A stretch of DNA of 64,000 nucleotides from Aphelocoma coerulescens (lineage: Eukaryota > Chordata > Aves > Passeriformes > Corvidae): the NCBI RefSeq assembly GCF_041296385.1, contig NC_091017.1, positions 46,509,714 through 46,573,713 of the forward strand, in the 5' to 3' direction. Of the stretch, positions 45,001 through 56,300 are shown in pieces. Under the pieces are notes generated by a model, which worked only from the letters and a program-made list of their open reading frames with translations, was not told the DNA's origin and did not search any database. Numbering within the stretch: the stretch's first letter is position 1; each line of letters starts with the position of its first letter. A program made the position numbers and the translations under genes.

Positions 45001-48000
45001 TTCCAGGCTTCCCTCCAAAGGGAACCAGGCTGCCTTACAGGTATAATGCACACCTATACTTCACCCCTCCAGGGAAGGAATAGGCAAATCCAGGGATGCA
45101 AAGCATGGGGATCAAATGGGGCTCTATACCAACACTGAAACTAAAACTTCCCATTCTAGAAGCACTAACTATGTTGCTACATTCCAGAAATGAACACCGT
45201 TGAAAAACTTTGAACTTGAATGAAGAAAAGCTATATGGAAGTTCTGAAAACTCTACTTTACCAGAAGGATCTGATGTATTCTCCTCTGAAGGCTGCTTCT
45301 TTTTTGTCTGGAATTGAGTAGTATTTGGAGTCTTCTGCGGTATGAAAAGCAGATTAACTTCCAGAATAAACCCTAGGTTTACTCATCTAAACACCTGAGA
45401 GATGGCAATTAGGCAGAATACAGAAGGCATTTCCTGACTGAAGCGCCAGTAACCTATCCTTCAGCCTGCTTCACCAGTCCCAGCCCAGTGGTCATCCTGC
45501 TGCAGGACAGTGACTGCCTGACTGCACTGGCCACCGACCTGTCAGCCACTGGCCCTGCAGCAGGGCTGGAGACATCCTAAGGAGCTGAAGGACCCTCAGT
45601 TCCGCACAGTCATTGCCCAGGATTAACATTTCTCTGATCAACAGTGCTTGCTCACCTTCCTTCTCACCTGTGTCCTGTCCCAACCCTTTCTCTACTTTGA
45701 CTGCTTTGTGACACCAACAGCACTTCTGCGAGTGCTGCAGGCATCCAGCCTACTGATGAAAGACTCTGTACTGAGTGTACAATCCCAATAAATGTCAATA
45801 CATAAAAAACTCTTGTTCCAACTGCTGCACAGCTGCTTTTATCATAGGTTACTTTCTTGAGCCTGCAGGCAGTTGTCTCCCCTGTACGTCTGGCACCTCA
45901 GTGGGCCAAAAGCACTTTACACTAATTGTGGAGTATGTGTGGCGAAACACTCATTCAAAACTGAATGGCTTTTCATTCTAACACATATTCAAAATTAATT
46001 TTATCAATATTATTTTTCCCATAAGTCTGTTTTGCTTTAATACCAAACAAGTACAAAGGATTCCTATTGCATCTAGTATGCCAATCCTTGAGAACATATA
46101 TTTTAGGTACGAAGAATATATTTGAAAAAAGGAAAGAACATAGTCCCAAATGAGCAAGACAATCGGCTACAGGATCCAGGAACACCTGGCTATTATATTC
46201 CTTGTTGATATGATGACTTGTAGCTTTAAGCATTTCACTTGGCCATCCCACAGGAACACTCTGAGGATTGATTATTTTGGATACAATTCAGTACAAAGGC
46301 AGTACTAAGAAACAAATGGAAGGTCCTCCTCTCCCCCCACCCTCTAACTCAGGCATGGAATGAAGTGAACTAAAATTAAATTGACTGATAATACTCATGC
46401 AACTTTTTCTGTACCACAGCCTCCTTAAGGGGTTCCTCTCCAGCATCAGCCGTGTTGAATTTCCAAACATCACCACTGGAAGGCTTTGAGTGACGCGGTT
46501 TTTTACTGGGAGAAGAAAAACACACACTACTACCCTCTGAGAAAGAATGATCTTCAACCATATGCACACCAAAACCTTGTGTTTTGGGGAGCATTCTGTA
46601 CAGCTATGTCTCATACGAGTTCTATTAAAGTAAATTTGATTTAACAGATGAGAAGTATACTAAAATTTGAATTAAAATATTTTAAAAATAATTTTCTTTG
46701 TTACATATAATTTAACTAGAATGTTTTTCCCTTTTACACTAAAAATCTAGAGATTAAATTAAATGCTGACAATTTTATTCTTTTTCCACCAGACCTTCTG
46801 TCTGTATTTTGCCTTTGTGGTGCCGAAACACAACTGAGTGACACGTTTTGTGACTGCTCCTCTCCATAAGCATCCACAGCAGTACTGTGCAAAGGGTGAT
46901 CTATAAAGAACAGAAAATAAACCATATGAACACCTCTCCCATCTGTTAAGGCAAAGAGCACTGCCTGCCATTAAGAATTTAGTTAGAGTATTTGTGGTTT
47001 GCTAACTAACAAAAAGGAATTTCTCATTACAAGTATTATTTGAGGATTATGAAAAAATATACAGTGAAAAGTTTCATAGTTTCTGTACCCATTCACCTGC
47101 TATTTCTTTACAAACCCAAACCAAAGGTAGCTCAGCATGTACTCACGGCATAGAGCAAACAAAATGCTTGGTACAGTTTGTTTCAAGTCTCTCTTTGCTA
47201 TGCCAGATGTAAAACTTCTACACATTTAAATAACTACTTTCTTTTTTTTTTTAATATAAATTTTAAGCTGCTTTATTGGATGCTATAAGAAGGCAATTAT
47301 TGCTGCTAAAGAATATTTGTAAGTGTAGAATTCTTGAAGGTAGCTACCAAAATAGATTAGAACTCTCAGAAATTTAAGGTTTAAGCATGCCTTCCATAGT
47401 ACAAATTTCTTTTTTCAAGCCAAAAAACTTTTGTGTTAGTTTACATTACTGTCAGAGAGAACTCTTTTTATAGTCTAAATACATAACACAGAAATAAGGA
47501 AAAGTGTTTTTCATTTTGCAGCCTTGCCTTATAAACAACCCTTTTGCTAAATTGTTTTTTATAGCTCATTTTCAATGCTGTTCCTAGTAGCCACCTTTAT
47601 ATTTCCACAATTTTCTCAGAGTAATAACTATTACAGTTGAGAAACAGCTCTTAACATTTTCTCTACAGCTTCTAATTACACTGGTTTTCAAAAACCTCAA
47701 ACATATATATACAGATAGATATAACAGAGGACTCCACAGGAGCATCTACTCCATCTAAATTGATTCTCTTCCTGTGTATTGAGGCTTCATTACACAAGTC
47801 CAATACAAAGCATGGAAGTGGTTTTAATCCTTCACCAAAAATTGTACAGTTTGATGTTATTTTTTAAAGTAACATTGAAAACGGCAGGATGACATCCCTG
47901 AGAATGTCCAAGTTTGCTGCCATGAATACTCGTACAATGGCAAAAATGTCACTTCATAATTTGTGTAATTTAATACAGAATAAGTTAAGATATTGAACTC

Positions 48001-49882
48001 TGGTTTTGAATGGTAAGTTCTTACACAACTGAAATACTATGGTATGTGAAATTCTACCATTCAGACTATAAAGGTGGCATAGCCAGTATTTTTCCACTAA
48101 CTTTTATTTGCACATAATACAGCATTATTTTTGTTACTTCCTAAATTATGGAAAATAACACTAAGTCCCATCTGTCTCTCCTATCTATTACTTTCTCTTG
48201 CAAAGAACCAAAACCTTTTCCTAGGTAAGCACTGAAGTATTTTGCCCATGTGGTTGGTTTGTGAAAAGCATACCTTAAATGATATTCAAGTTAATACTAA
48301 CCAAAGGAATCATCAAGCTCCTCAAGTTGATTTGTTCCTGCTACCTTCAATATCCTTGAGACATCTGGTTCCTCAAGAGGAACTGATTTCCAACGAAGAT
48401 TGGAGTTGGCTTTGTGCTCCTGGATGGGTGTGAAGTTAAAAACCAGTTTATCCAGCTTTTTTGAGTGTACAACAGCTTAAACATGACAATGACTTTCAAG
48501 AACATTTGGCTAGAAGTACATTTAACCAGAACCATATTGACTCCTGAGCTATGGCATAACGATTTGAAGCACATTTTTTCCTCAGGCTATGGGTTTTTTC
48601 TCCTAAGAGAAGTGATGGTATAAAACATGTATATTCTGCTATTTGATACTGCGTTCTACTGCAAGCTTTGTCTCATTTCGTAAAAGCGTACAAGCCTAGA
48701 AATCTTATAACACTCTAATAATTGCTTTCTAAGATCTGTAGTCTTTTTCAGGCTTTAAAATATTTCTTCTTTCATTCTATATCACATAAATTTCCATCCT
48801 TGTCCAATTCAATTACTTTCGCTTTAAGAAGCTGAAAAGCTACAGGGTAACTTCTTATACAGAAGTGGGATTTATAAATCAAGGATTAGAGAGACACTTC
48901 TGTAAAGCCGAAGGGTGAGAATGACACTAGTTTACAAAACAGTTGTGTGCCATTCACACCACGTGTGAGTGACTTTCCTCACTAATTTCTGTGCATACCT
49001 CTAGGGTGAATTATAACCAGAAAAGACCGACTTCTGAAGCTTTTAAATTTTACCAGTGCTTAGCATTGCCCCAGCATTTCTGTTATGGTACCAAATATAC
49101 ACATCAACTACTTTCCCTATAAATCTTCTTTTATGAGACTGTTTTTAAATTTTCGCCTGTTTGAAAGTCAATGGTCCATTCTGTACTACTCCTAAATGGA
49201 AAAAAAACCCCACGCGAGCACCCCAAGCCGGCCCCAGCAGGGACTGCACAGCAGTTCCCAGGGCAAAGCAAGCCCTGCATTCAGCCCCGTGCATCACCGC
49301 CAGAGACAATGCCCCGACTGCACACCAGCACAACACGGAGTCACAGAATATCCTGCACTGGAAGGGACCCACAAGGATCATCAAGGCCCTGCAAAGGACA
49401 CCCCAAGAGTCACACCATGTGCCCGAGATCATTGTCCTAACAATCCTTGAACTCCGTCAGGCTGGTGCTGTGACCACTTCCCTGGGGAGCCTGTTCCAGC
49501 GCCCAGCCACCCTATGGGTGAAGGAAGAACCTTTCTCTAATACCCAACCTAAACCCCCCCGGCACAGCTTTCATGGCGCTTCCTTTGGTCCCGTCACTGG
49601 TCACCAGACAAAGGAGATCAGTGTCTGCCTCTGCAATTCCCCTGGTGAGGAAGCTGAGACCACGATGAGGTCTCCCCTCAGTCTCCAGACTGAACAGACC
49701 AAGTGACCTCAGCCACTCCTCACACGGCTTCCCCTCAAGGTCTTTCACCGTCTTCCTTGCTCTCCTTTGACCACTCTCTACAAAAACAAAACACTGGCTA
49801 TTTGAAGGCTGCCCAACCTAGCAAAACTTACCTTTAGCTTAGAGCTGGTATGACTCTTCTTTATTTTCTTCTTTGAGGACAT
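38878..49882 (-). CDS. CENPU: Centromere protein U (spliced, eleven coding exons)
   Basis: Subunit of the constitutive centromere-associated network (CENP-O/P/Q/R/U), which helps anchor kinetochores and recruit PLK1. Coding exons in transcript order: 49882-49832, 48419-48302, 46900-46771, 46505-46418, 45334-45262, 44247-44130, 43748-43670, 42616-42569, 41226-41165, 39845-39689 and 39015-38878. They total 1062 nt, or 353 residues (human 418), with phase consistent throughout. Features are a basic lysine-rich N-terminus (MSSKKKIKKSHTSSKLK), the conserved HPLHSTA segment, a low-complexity basic/serine linker, the VWCP motif, and a long coiled-coil-like C-terminal half with KKKNAK, KKKRQQ and AEPQLTQLQREYAEVQERKS. 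The ending SLPALLVESRRILGAERHFE is diagnostic. The shorter length comes from the fast-evolving linker, where one exon end is uncertain and a small exon could be missed. Confidence 0.93.
39689..39845 (-). CDS. CENPU: CENPU coding exon 10
   Basis: Coiled-coil exon: EPQLTQLQREYAEVQERKSS then LKELRQDCLDYGEENPKAK. Acceptor TTTTTTCAG. Donor chosen at GTGGTA|GTAAGT; a weaker donor three bases earlier is also possible. Its 3' end is the source of the copy at 40704-40766. Confidence 0.94.
40704..40766 (-). repeat. 63-bp duplicate of the CENPU exon 10 3' end and donor
   Basis: Matches 39668-39730 at 60 of 63 positions in the same orientation. It copies about 42 bases of coding sequence (CLDYxEENPKAKVV) plus the GTAAGT donor and some intron. 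It lies about 1 kb upstream of the parent in the transcript, in the intron between coding exons 9 and 10. One of the three changes converts Gly to Arg; the donor is intact. Confidence 0.92.
41165..41226 (-). CDS. CENPU: CENPU coding exon 9
   Basis: 62-nt exon encoding AIINIKKKRQQLVQLREELI, equivalent to the human DIEKKRQRMIEVQDELL segment. Acceptor GTTTCAG, donor GTGTGT. Confidence 0.92.
42569..42616 (-). CDS. CENPU: CENPU coding exon 8
   Basis: 48-nt exon encoding IAGVQELKNMKKKNAK. Acceptor CTCTCTAG, donor GTAAAT. Confidence 0.92.
43050..43190 (-). mobile_element. CR1 LINE fragment, inverted
   Basis: ATCACAGAATGGCTCAGG, then GGGACCACAATGGGTC and a GAGCAGGGTCATCCTAGAGC block. Reverse complement closely matches the copy at 23.72-23.95 kb. 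In the CENPU intron between coding exons 7 and 8. Confidence 0.87.
43670..43748 (-). CDS. CENPU: CENPU coding exon 7
   Basis: Encodes QSIESNICRKAINDFSSAFK and DQITDL, matching the human QRIESKVCKAAI segment. Acceptor TTCTCCAG, donor GTAAGT. Confidence 0.93.
44130..44247 (-). CDS. CENPU: CENPU coding exon 6 (WCP motif)
   Basis: Encodes VDSPHSLQVWCPKELKRSAG and ITELDVVLAKVEKIAANY. Two acceptors are possible: CTGTCCCAG before 44247, and TCTCTACAG before 44224. Phase with the preceding exon supports the former. Confidence 0.88.
45262..45334 (-). CDS. CENPU: CENPU coding exon 5
   Basis: Linker exon KTPNTTQFQTKKKQPSEENT then SDPS. Acceptor CTTTTCATACCGCAG region, donor GTAAAG. Frame choice rests on the hydrophilic, lysine-rich composition shared with human. 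Confidence 0.82.
46418..46505 (-). CDS. CENPU: CENPU coding exon 4 (3' end uncertain)
   Basis: Encodes KKPRHSKPSSGDVWKFNTAD and a short acidic stretch. Acceptor CTTCTCCCAG is good. The donor is placed at GAGGCT|GTGGTA to keep phase; CATGA|GTATTA 24 nt later is an alternative that shifts the next exon's frame. Confidence 0.7.
46771..46900 (-). CDS. CENPU: CENPU coding exon 3 (HPLHSTA)
   Basis: Starts DHPLHSTAVDAYGEEQSQ, matching human DPPLHSTA. Acceptor TTCTTTATAG is good; donor AAATT|GTCAGC is weak but is the one that keeps phase with exon 4. Confidence 0.82.
47000..48301 (-). other. CENPU: CENPU intron 2
   Basis: AT-rich intronic sequence with T runs near 47,245 and short TA-rich stretches near 47,705. 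No exon, RNA gene or known repeat family seen. Confidence 0.6.
48302..48419 (-). CDS. CENPU: CENPU coding exon 2
   Basis: Encodes EHKANSNLRWKSVPLEEPDV then an acidic segment ending LEELDDSF. Acceptor CCATCCAG, donor GTTAGT, phase 1. Confidence 0.88.
49335..49795 (-). mobile_element. CR1 LINE copy, about 460 bp
   Basis: Antisense CR1: AGTCACAGAATATCCTGCAC, CTGGGGAGCCTGTTCCAGC, GAGGTCTCCCCTCAGTCTCC, and ending in the CTTGCTCTCCTTTG region. It lies about 40 bp from the first CENPU coding exon. Moderately GC-rich DNA at 49.19-49.33 kb abuts its 3' end. Confidence 0.93.
49832..49882 (-). CDS. CENPU: CENPU coding exon 1 (start codon)
   Basis: ATG at 49882-49880 opens MSSKKKIKKSHTSSKLK, then donor GTAAGT in phase 0. 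A TGTATTCAG acceptor at 49904 suggests a preceding non-coding exon ending near 50066. Confidence 0.9.
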
Positions 49883-50065
49883 TTCGCTGTTTATTATATG
49901 CTGCTGAATACAAAACCGAGGATAAAGTCAGTGAAAAATTGTCCCCGATACAAATCAGCTTTCTGTGTGTACCTGGGAGAGAACGGGAAATCTTCCTTAC
50001 TTCAAACTATTCTTTGTTACTTCAAGCTATTACGCTCAGCTCACTTCAAAAGCAGTAAAACTCAC

Positions 50066-50390
50066 TTCCTTCGCCGAGACCGACGTAGAGGTTATTATAT
50101 ATTTATGTACGGATGGAGGGCTGCACAAAGCACGTATCAGCGAGCCGGGCACACGAAAAAGACAGAGCGCGACGCTGCAGCTCCCGCCCGTACCGCCTCT
50201 CCCGCAGGAGCCCCAGGACCCCCGCCCCGCCGGCCCGGCCCCTCAGGGCAGCCTCCCGCGCCTTTGGAAGCGCGCGCGCCGCCGGCGGGAAGGAAGGGGA
50301 GGCGGGGGGCGGAGCCGCCGGGCCGGAAAGGGAAGCGGGACAGCGCCGGGACAGCGCCGCCCCGGCCCGGCCGGAGTCAATGCAGTGTTC
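50066..50390 (-). promoter_or_regulatory. CENPU: CpG-rich CENPU promoter / exon 1
   Basis: Local GC and CpG peak directly upstream of the CENPU start codon. A donor-like GGAA|GTGAGT at 50066/50065 on the minus strand pairs with the acceptor at 49904, implying a short 5' UTR intron of 162 bp. The transcription start itself is not visible. Confidence 0.65.
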
Positions 50391-51690
50391 CGAAGAGTTT
50401 ATAATTGCTCTGATTAAAAAAGCAAACCACAAGAACTTCCCCTTTTCTTCTCCCCTCCCTTTTCCTGAACTGACGCTGTGCATCTGGAAAAGCAAGCGAA
50501 AGAGATCGCTTCTGCCAAGATAAAATGAAAGCTACGCTTAAAAAGAGTATTATTTTAAACCGCGCAAAAATAGTACTTGCTTTAATGGCGTGCCCAAAAA
50601 AAAAAAAAGTACTCTATAGCGTGAAAACTTTTAATTCCATCCCTGCCACTTAAAATTAAGAGGAGATTTAGCAACGTCAAGTCTTGTAAGCTGGAGGGAC
50701 CCTTTTGATGCCACGCCTCTTCATCCATCGGGGGTGGTGACACTGACACCCACGCACACCCTTTTGGCTTTAGCCAGCCAAATAAGCTAACACAGTGAAA
50801 TAAGCCTAAAGTGATTAGGAGGTGGCACATTCGCTTTAGACTTCTAATTTGCTGGCTCTAGCACCCAGCCCCATGAGCCGCAGGTAAGTCAGTACAGTTT
50901 TGTTCCTGTAATGATAGGTTTCTTCAATAGAATGTTGTTAAGAACATAAACCTTAGATCCCGTTCTCATCCCTCTCAGCTATCTCCAGTAGGAGAGGGGT
51001 GATGACACTTCCCTGTCTTTCCAAGCAGCACACACACATCTGAGTACGTTACTGAATAACTGACAAATTTGGTTTAGGTTTCCTTCAGTGTGGAAGAAAT
51101 GTATAGAGGAACATAAAAAATTACTTAAGAGGAGAAACCCTTCAATGGGTAGGAACAGAGGTTTGCTTAGTATCTCATAATGACATCTATATTCACATGG
51201 AGCTTTCAACAGTGTCCTGGTGGTAGTGCTTCATCTACGGTCTGGTAACACTGCCCCTGAAATCTTTCATACCATACCCCTGATTTAAGCCAAATGCATG
51301 GTGTGATGGCAGGCATAAGGAAACCCACTACCACCCAGGAGCTGATAAGAGTTTCAGAAAACTCCAGCTTTCACTCAAGTTAAAGTCAGTTGAGGTGCTA
51401 GTAAGAACACAACTGTCAGGAAAAAGACAAAAAAAAAAAAAGACTTGCTTGTTTAGTAATGTACTGAAAAAGAAAGTTACATACAACAGCATCCCTTTCT
51501 TACAAATATTGGCCAACACCTTAAACATGAGAAGTCACTTTCCAAAAGTAAAAGTGTAAACAACCAGCCTTTATACTGTATTTAGTATGTCTGCAGCAGT
51601 GGAGTTTTACAGCTTGTCAGTTAGAATATTACACCTGGGCTTGTTAGCCAGCAGCATTTTTCCCTGATAAACAAACATATCACAGCATTG
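50391..51690. other. Intergenic spacer, CENPU promoter to ACSL1 3' end
   Basis: About 1.3 kb with no gene or recognised repeat; only A-runs near 50,598 and 51,430. Confidence 0.6.
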
Positions 51691-53183
51691 AAATGCAGAA
51701 ATATTTATTTTGGTTTCCTTCATTGGTTTTGAAAATTGTTTTGGTTTTATAAAACATAGAAATAGCCAACACTAAGCAAACATTTGAATTTCAATGTAAC
51801 AAACTACTGCTCTAACAGTTGACTTGGATTTGTGTACCTGAATTGCATACACATATGAAATTATGCTACAGAGTAGTGCATTACAATCACACACAAATCT
51901 TAGTGCAAACCTTGTTGTGCTTGTATTTTACATATATCCATGTTTTCAAAAAACAGCAATGAATGTTAATGCAAAACCAACTCTGTTAAGGATAGCAAAA
52001 GACTTGTGCTGTAATAAGGCTTATTTCTGCTGATTTTTTCAAACAAAAGATAACTAGTTATTATTTTGCAATTTATCTGGGAATTAGGTTTTTATCCCTG
52101 AACAAATACCTATTCTGGGCCAACACACAGTTCTGTTGGCATATATAAATAATTCCAATTGCTGCAAAGCATCAGGCAAAAACAATTCTACCTGACCTAT
52201 TTTGCTATTCAGTGAAGAATACTCAGTGGCTCATACATAAAGCACAGAAAACAGAGGTTATGTCAGAAGCTCTTCCACTTACAGAGGGCCTGGCGCATTT
52301 TTATAAAATGCATTTTAAATACAAGTTCATTACAGGGAAACAAGTGGCTAGGACAGGTGCAATGTTTACCCTGACTGTTAGCAAGCCCAGCCTCCTGATT
52401 GGGTTTTTAGGTCTTTAGTGTTCTTGCCAGAGTTGGGATCCGCTCATTTGCAAGGCTGGCGCCACTCCAGAATCATGCTACTGTAGCAGAGGCTACACTT
52501 GCTGAATGAACTGCAGCCACACAGTGCAGAACCAGCACATGCAGACTTACTCTGAGGAACTTCTATTCATCACTTTTTTGTGTGGAGTGCTGACTTCTAC
52601 CTTATAGAAGTATATCTCATAACTGACTGCAGATGTAGAAGGGAGATATAGCTCAGATGCCTTGCCCCAGTTAATATAGGGACTAACAAAAGATGTGATA
52701 CCAGCTATGCAACTGTAAGGGTTTGGGTTTTTTGGTGGTGGAGTGGGGGGGGTTTTTTGAAGAGATTAAGTAATTTTTCTGAGGATGCAAGATACTTAGA
52801 GGCATGTTAAAAGCTGCCAAATCCTTTGTGGAATTGACAACTGCAAAACGCACTGCAGACAGCAAACATGCTGGCAATAAAACCTTAGCTCCTTGGTGAA
52901 GGTGAGTCCCATTTTTGACCAAGGAAATATTAAATAATTTACATATATTTACCATTTATAGTTAAGGCTCTTTTTGGAATTAATAGGTCACCATAAAAAC
53001 AGTATGCAACACAACTTGACAGTAAGGCAGTGTTCCATTTCTTCAATGTTCCTATGGCAAGTACCCATTTTTGTACAAGTTAATGATTGCACAGTTTCCT
53101 TCCCTATTTTTGCTGTAGTCAAAATACAGATATGAAGGCCAACAGTAGACAGACATGTGCCACTTTCCTCATTCCATTCACAA
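51690..53183 (-). other. ACSL1: ACSL1 3' UTR
   Basis: Repeat-poor stretch between the ACSL1 stop codon and the AATAAA at 51704-51709, with no other gene evident. Extent inferred from that signal. Confidence 0.6.
51704..51709 (-). promoter_or_regulatory. ACSL1: ACSL1 poly(A) signal
   Basis: AATAAA on the minus strand followed by GT-rich TGTGATATGTTTGTTT. It gives a 3' UTR of about 1.5 kb. Confidence 0.7.
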
Positions 53184-53324
53184 TTACATTTTGGCATTAG
53201 CATAGAGTTCATCTATCTGTGACTGGAAGTATTTTCGCAGTTCTGGTCTCTTTGCCTTCAGTGTTGGTGTCAACAGCCCGTTTTCAACAGAAAACATTTC
53301 AGTGTGCAGGAAAATGTCTTTCAC
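53184..53324 (-). CDS. ACSL1: ACSL1 last coding exon
   Basis: Encodes [20 protein letters not shown] and the end [11 protein letters not shown] before the TAA at 53184-53186. Acceptor ATTTTCCAG. Confidence 0.95.
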   Translation of the reverse strand: MKDIFLHTEMFSVENGLLTPTLKAKRPELRKYFQSQIDELYANAKM

Positions 53325-56300
53325 CTGGAAAATAAAAAGTTACTAGCCAAGCAGTATTCCTTGGAATAGACAAGACTATTAAAAACTTGTCCAAACATCA
53401 TAACAAAGCCTGTCACTTGAGAAGTTTTCCAGACAGAAATTAAAAGCAGTTTCTGGAGAATGAGATCATATTGGTGTTGAGAAGTTTAAAGAATTGGGTA
53501 TTTGGTTCTCACAAGCAACATACCTGTTCAAATGACTTCAAACCAGATTCTTTCCCAACTCTCACCATGTCCTCCAGAATGTATTTTTTTACATCCTGTG
53601 GATACAGAAATACATTGTATAGTTTCATGCTTGCATAAGCATCAACTTGAAGAAGCTGATGCAGAACAGCTAACTGTTCAGTTAGATATGCCTTACCTTG
53701 TTTTTGCATAGCTCTTGATAGGAGCCTTCAACTCCCTTTTTCTTGGCCCAGTTGTGCAGAGTATCAGGATCAGGTACCACAACAGCTACTAAGAAGGCCT
53801 AAAAAAAGAAAAAAGCTTGACAAAAATTCCCAACGCTTTAAGTCAACACTTAGTTGCTACACATTTCTTACTAGTCAGCTAGGCTTTGGGGAGCATTTCT
53901 GATCCTGCTGCAAGTCAGCAGCTTTCTGCTACCTGAACACAGGAGTGCAGTTCAGAAGCAGAATTGAAAGAATTACTCTTAAGACCCACATTTCTCTTTA
54001 CACTTGAAAACCCCCAAGATATCCAGGTTCTTTCTTGGTGTGTGGGGGTTTGTTTTGGTGTTTGTTTTTTGGGTTTTTCCCCCTGCACACTGTTAGCAAT
54101 TTATATTCAAGTATGCAAATTAGTTCAGCTCCACTACCTCGTCTGAAACTAAATCCAGAAACATGCTACATAACTGCTGGAATCCCATCAGAAACAAAAT
54201 GCGTAACAATAAAAATTGAAGATAAAAATTTAAATTTCAGTCCCAAAGTTTGAGGTGGGCAGAAGGAAGAAAGGCTTTTCTGCACTCTCCTTTTGCATTA
54301 ATTTTTACAATTACCTGGAAAATTCTTACCTGCAAGCTCTCTCCATGGACAAACACCTGTGCAAGAGCTTCACATCTCAGATAAACATTCTCTATTTTCT
54401 CTGGTGCTATGTACTCTCCCTGGGCTAGTTTAAATATATGTTTTTTCCGGTCAATGATCTTCAATGTACCATTCTGTTGACAGAAATAACTTTCACTCAG
54501 AGGAGGCACTTCAAGTGAAAAACCAATCTACACAGCTTAGGCATGCCACACTGGCACAGTAAAACTGTGCTAGAGCCAGAGAACTGTCAAACTAATATTA
54601 GAAGAAAATAGGTTATGTATCCATCTCATGTAAACTGGGGAAAGCCTCAGGACTGGCACTGTCAATACCTTTTTAGCCCCAGGCACACAGATTTATCTAC
54701 AACAGTAATTATCCACAAATTCTTGTCTTTCACCTAACTAATTCTGTTCAATACCAAGTGCTCTCTAATATATTTATTAAATTTTTGCTCATAACTATGA
54801 AAGTACCATTCTACCCTATGTAAGTTAACTTACTGGTAGCCATTTTCCAATATCTCCTGTGTGAAGCCAGCCATCTTTGTCCAGAGCCTCCGCCGTTTTT
54901 TCTGGATCTTTCAAATAGCCACGAAACACATTTGGCCCTTTGACACACACCTGAAAAGAGCCATTTGTTAATATATGCTTCTATGAAGGAAAGTTAGCAA
55001 TCACTACTAGCAACAAATGCTTTTTCCAACAGTTCTTAACTCCCATTGAAAAGGCAAGAGGAAGTTTGCATTTGTACAGGAATTTCTACTCATGGTTTTT
55101 AGAGACCTAACATTTTCCAATGGTGTGAAATATAATAAGAAGCAATTGGAATGATCTGTTCTCTTCCATTCTAGCAGCAGTGTTCCTACCCACTATTTGA
55201 ATAATTGGAACCTATCAGAAAAAATTTGTTTTTATTTATGTGAAAAAATTTGGCTAGATCCAGAAATACTATCTCTCAGCCTGGTAACATGTTCATTTCA
55301 GCTTTGGTAAACAGCAGGGGCATTGTGCTAAAACTAGCAGGGAAAAGAAAAGTTGTGTATCAAGCAAATGGCACATTTGTTGTCCAAAAATTAAGACTAG
55401 AAGGAATTACTAATGTAGTCCAGCAATCGATTCTTGAAAGACTCATCCCACCTATTTTCAGTGCCTACCCAGCATGCTGGTCAACTACAATACAATGAAG
55501 ATGAGATGTTGTCAATAGGAGGGAGATCAGAGAATTAGTGAGGATTCTGATGACCTCATGGAGACAGTACCAAACTTGGGACCAAACCAAAGTCATATTT
55601 TACAAAACAAGTCACTTCTGTTATAAAACAGACCTTATCTGGAAGGATATGAATAAAAGAGAATTCTACACATCCCAGTCACGTTAAAGACTGACCAATC
55701 AAGCGTTACTTTTTCATGGCTCCTACAATCACAGGAAGGCAGTAGTGACAGCTTTTCCCAGTAGAGACAGCCAACCATTTATCTGTATCCTGCTATCTGG
55801 CACTGAGACCTCCTTCACACATGCTCATCTATAATTCAATTCACAAATTTATTCCTCTTGAACAGTGATAACTGGCAAAAGTGAAAAGCAAGGCTTGACA
55901 GAGCAGAGAATATTGAAAGCTTACTTTCAGAGAAGGGGACTAGAAATGTTTAACCCAGATGAAAAGCAGAAAATAAGGAGGAATATTTATTTTAGGCAAA
56001 TGGATAAGGAGAGGCAATTCCATAGCCATGGGTTTTGGGTGCTGTGAAGCAAGTTACAACATTTTTTTGTTATATTTAGAATAGTTTATACTGAGGAAGT
56101 TAGTCTTTCAGGCCTAAGATGGCATCTGATATATTAAGGTGCTACCATTTTTATTCAAGTCCAAAGTAACTCCTAATGCAGCAAACTTTCACACTAGGTG
56201 CAAGCAAAACACTTTTAGGAGTTTTTTTGTTTTAAAAACTATTTAACTATTTATTATTTTAAGAATTTTTACTCAATTCCTCTAGCAGACCAAGCTTTAA

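Noticed and set aside
49161..49706. 181-codon plus-strand frame near the CENPU 5' end
   Set aside because: It is the antisense of a CR1 copy plus adjacent GC-rich DNA and does not encode CR1 or host protein in a sensible frame.
49898..50523. Plus-strand frames of 130-170 codons over the CENPU promoter
   Set aside because: They lie in CpG-rich DNA opposite the CENPU 5' end, have basic low-complexity composition and no homology that I recognise.
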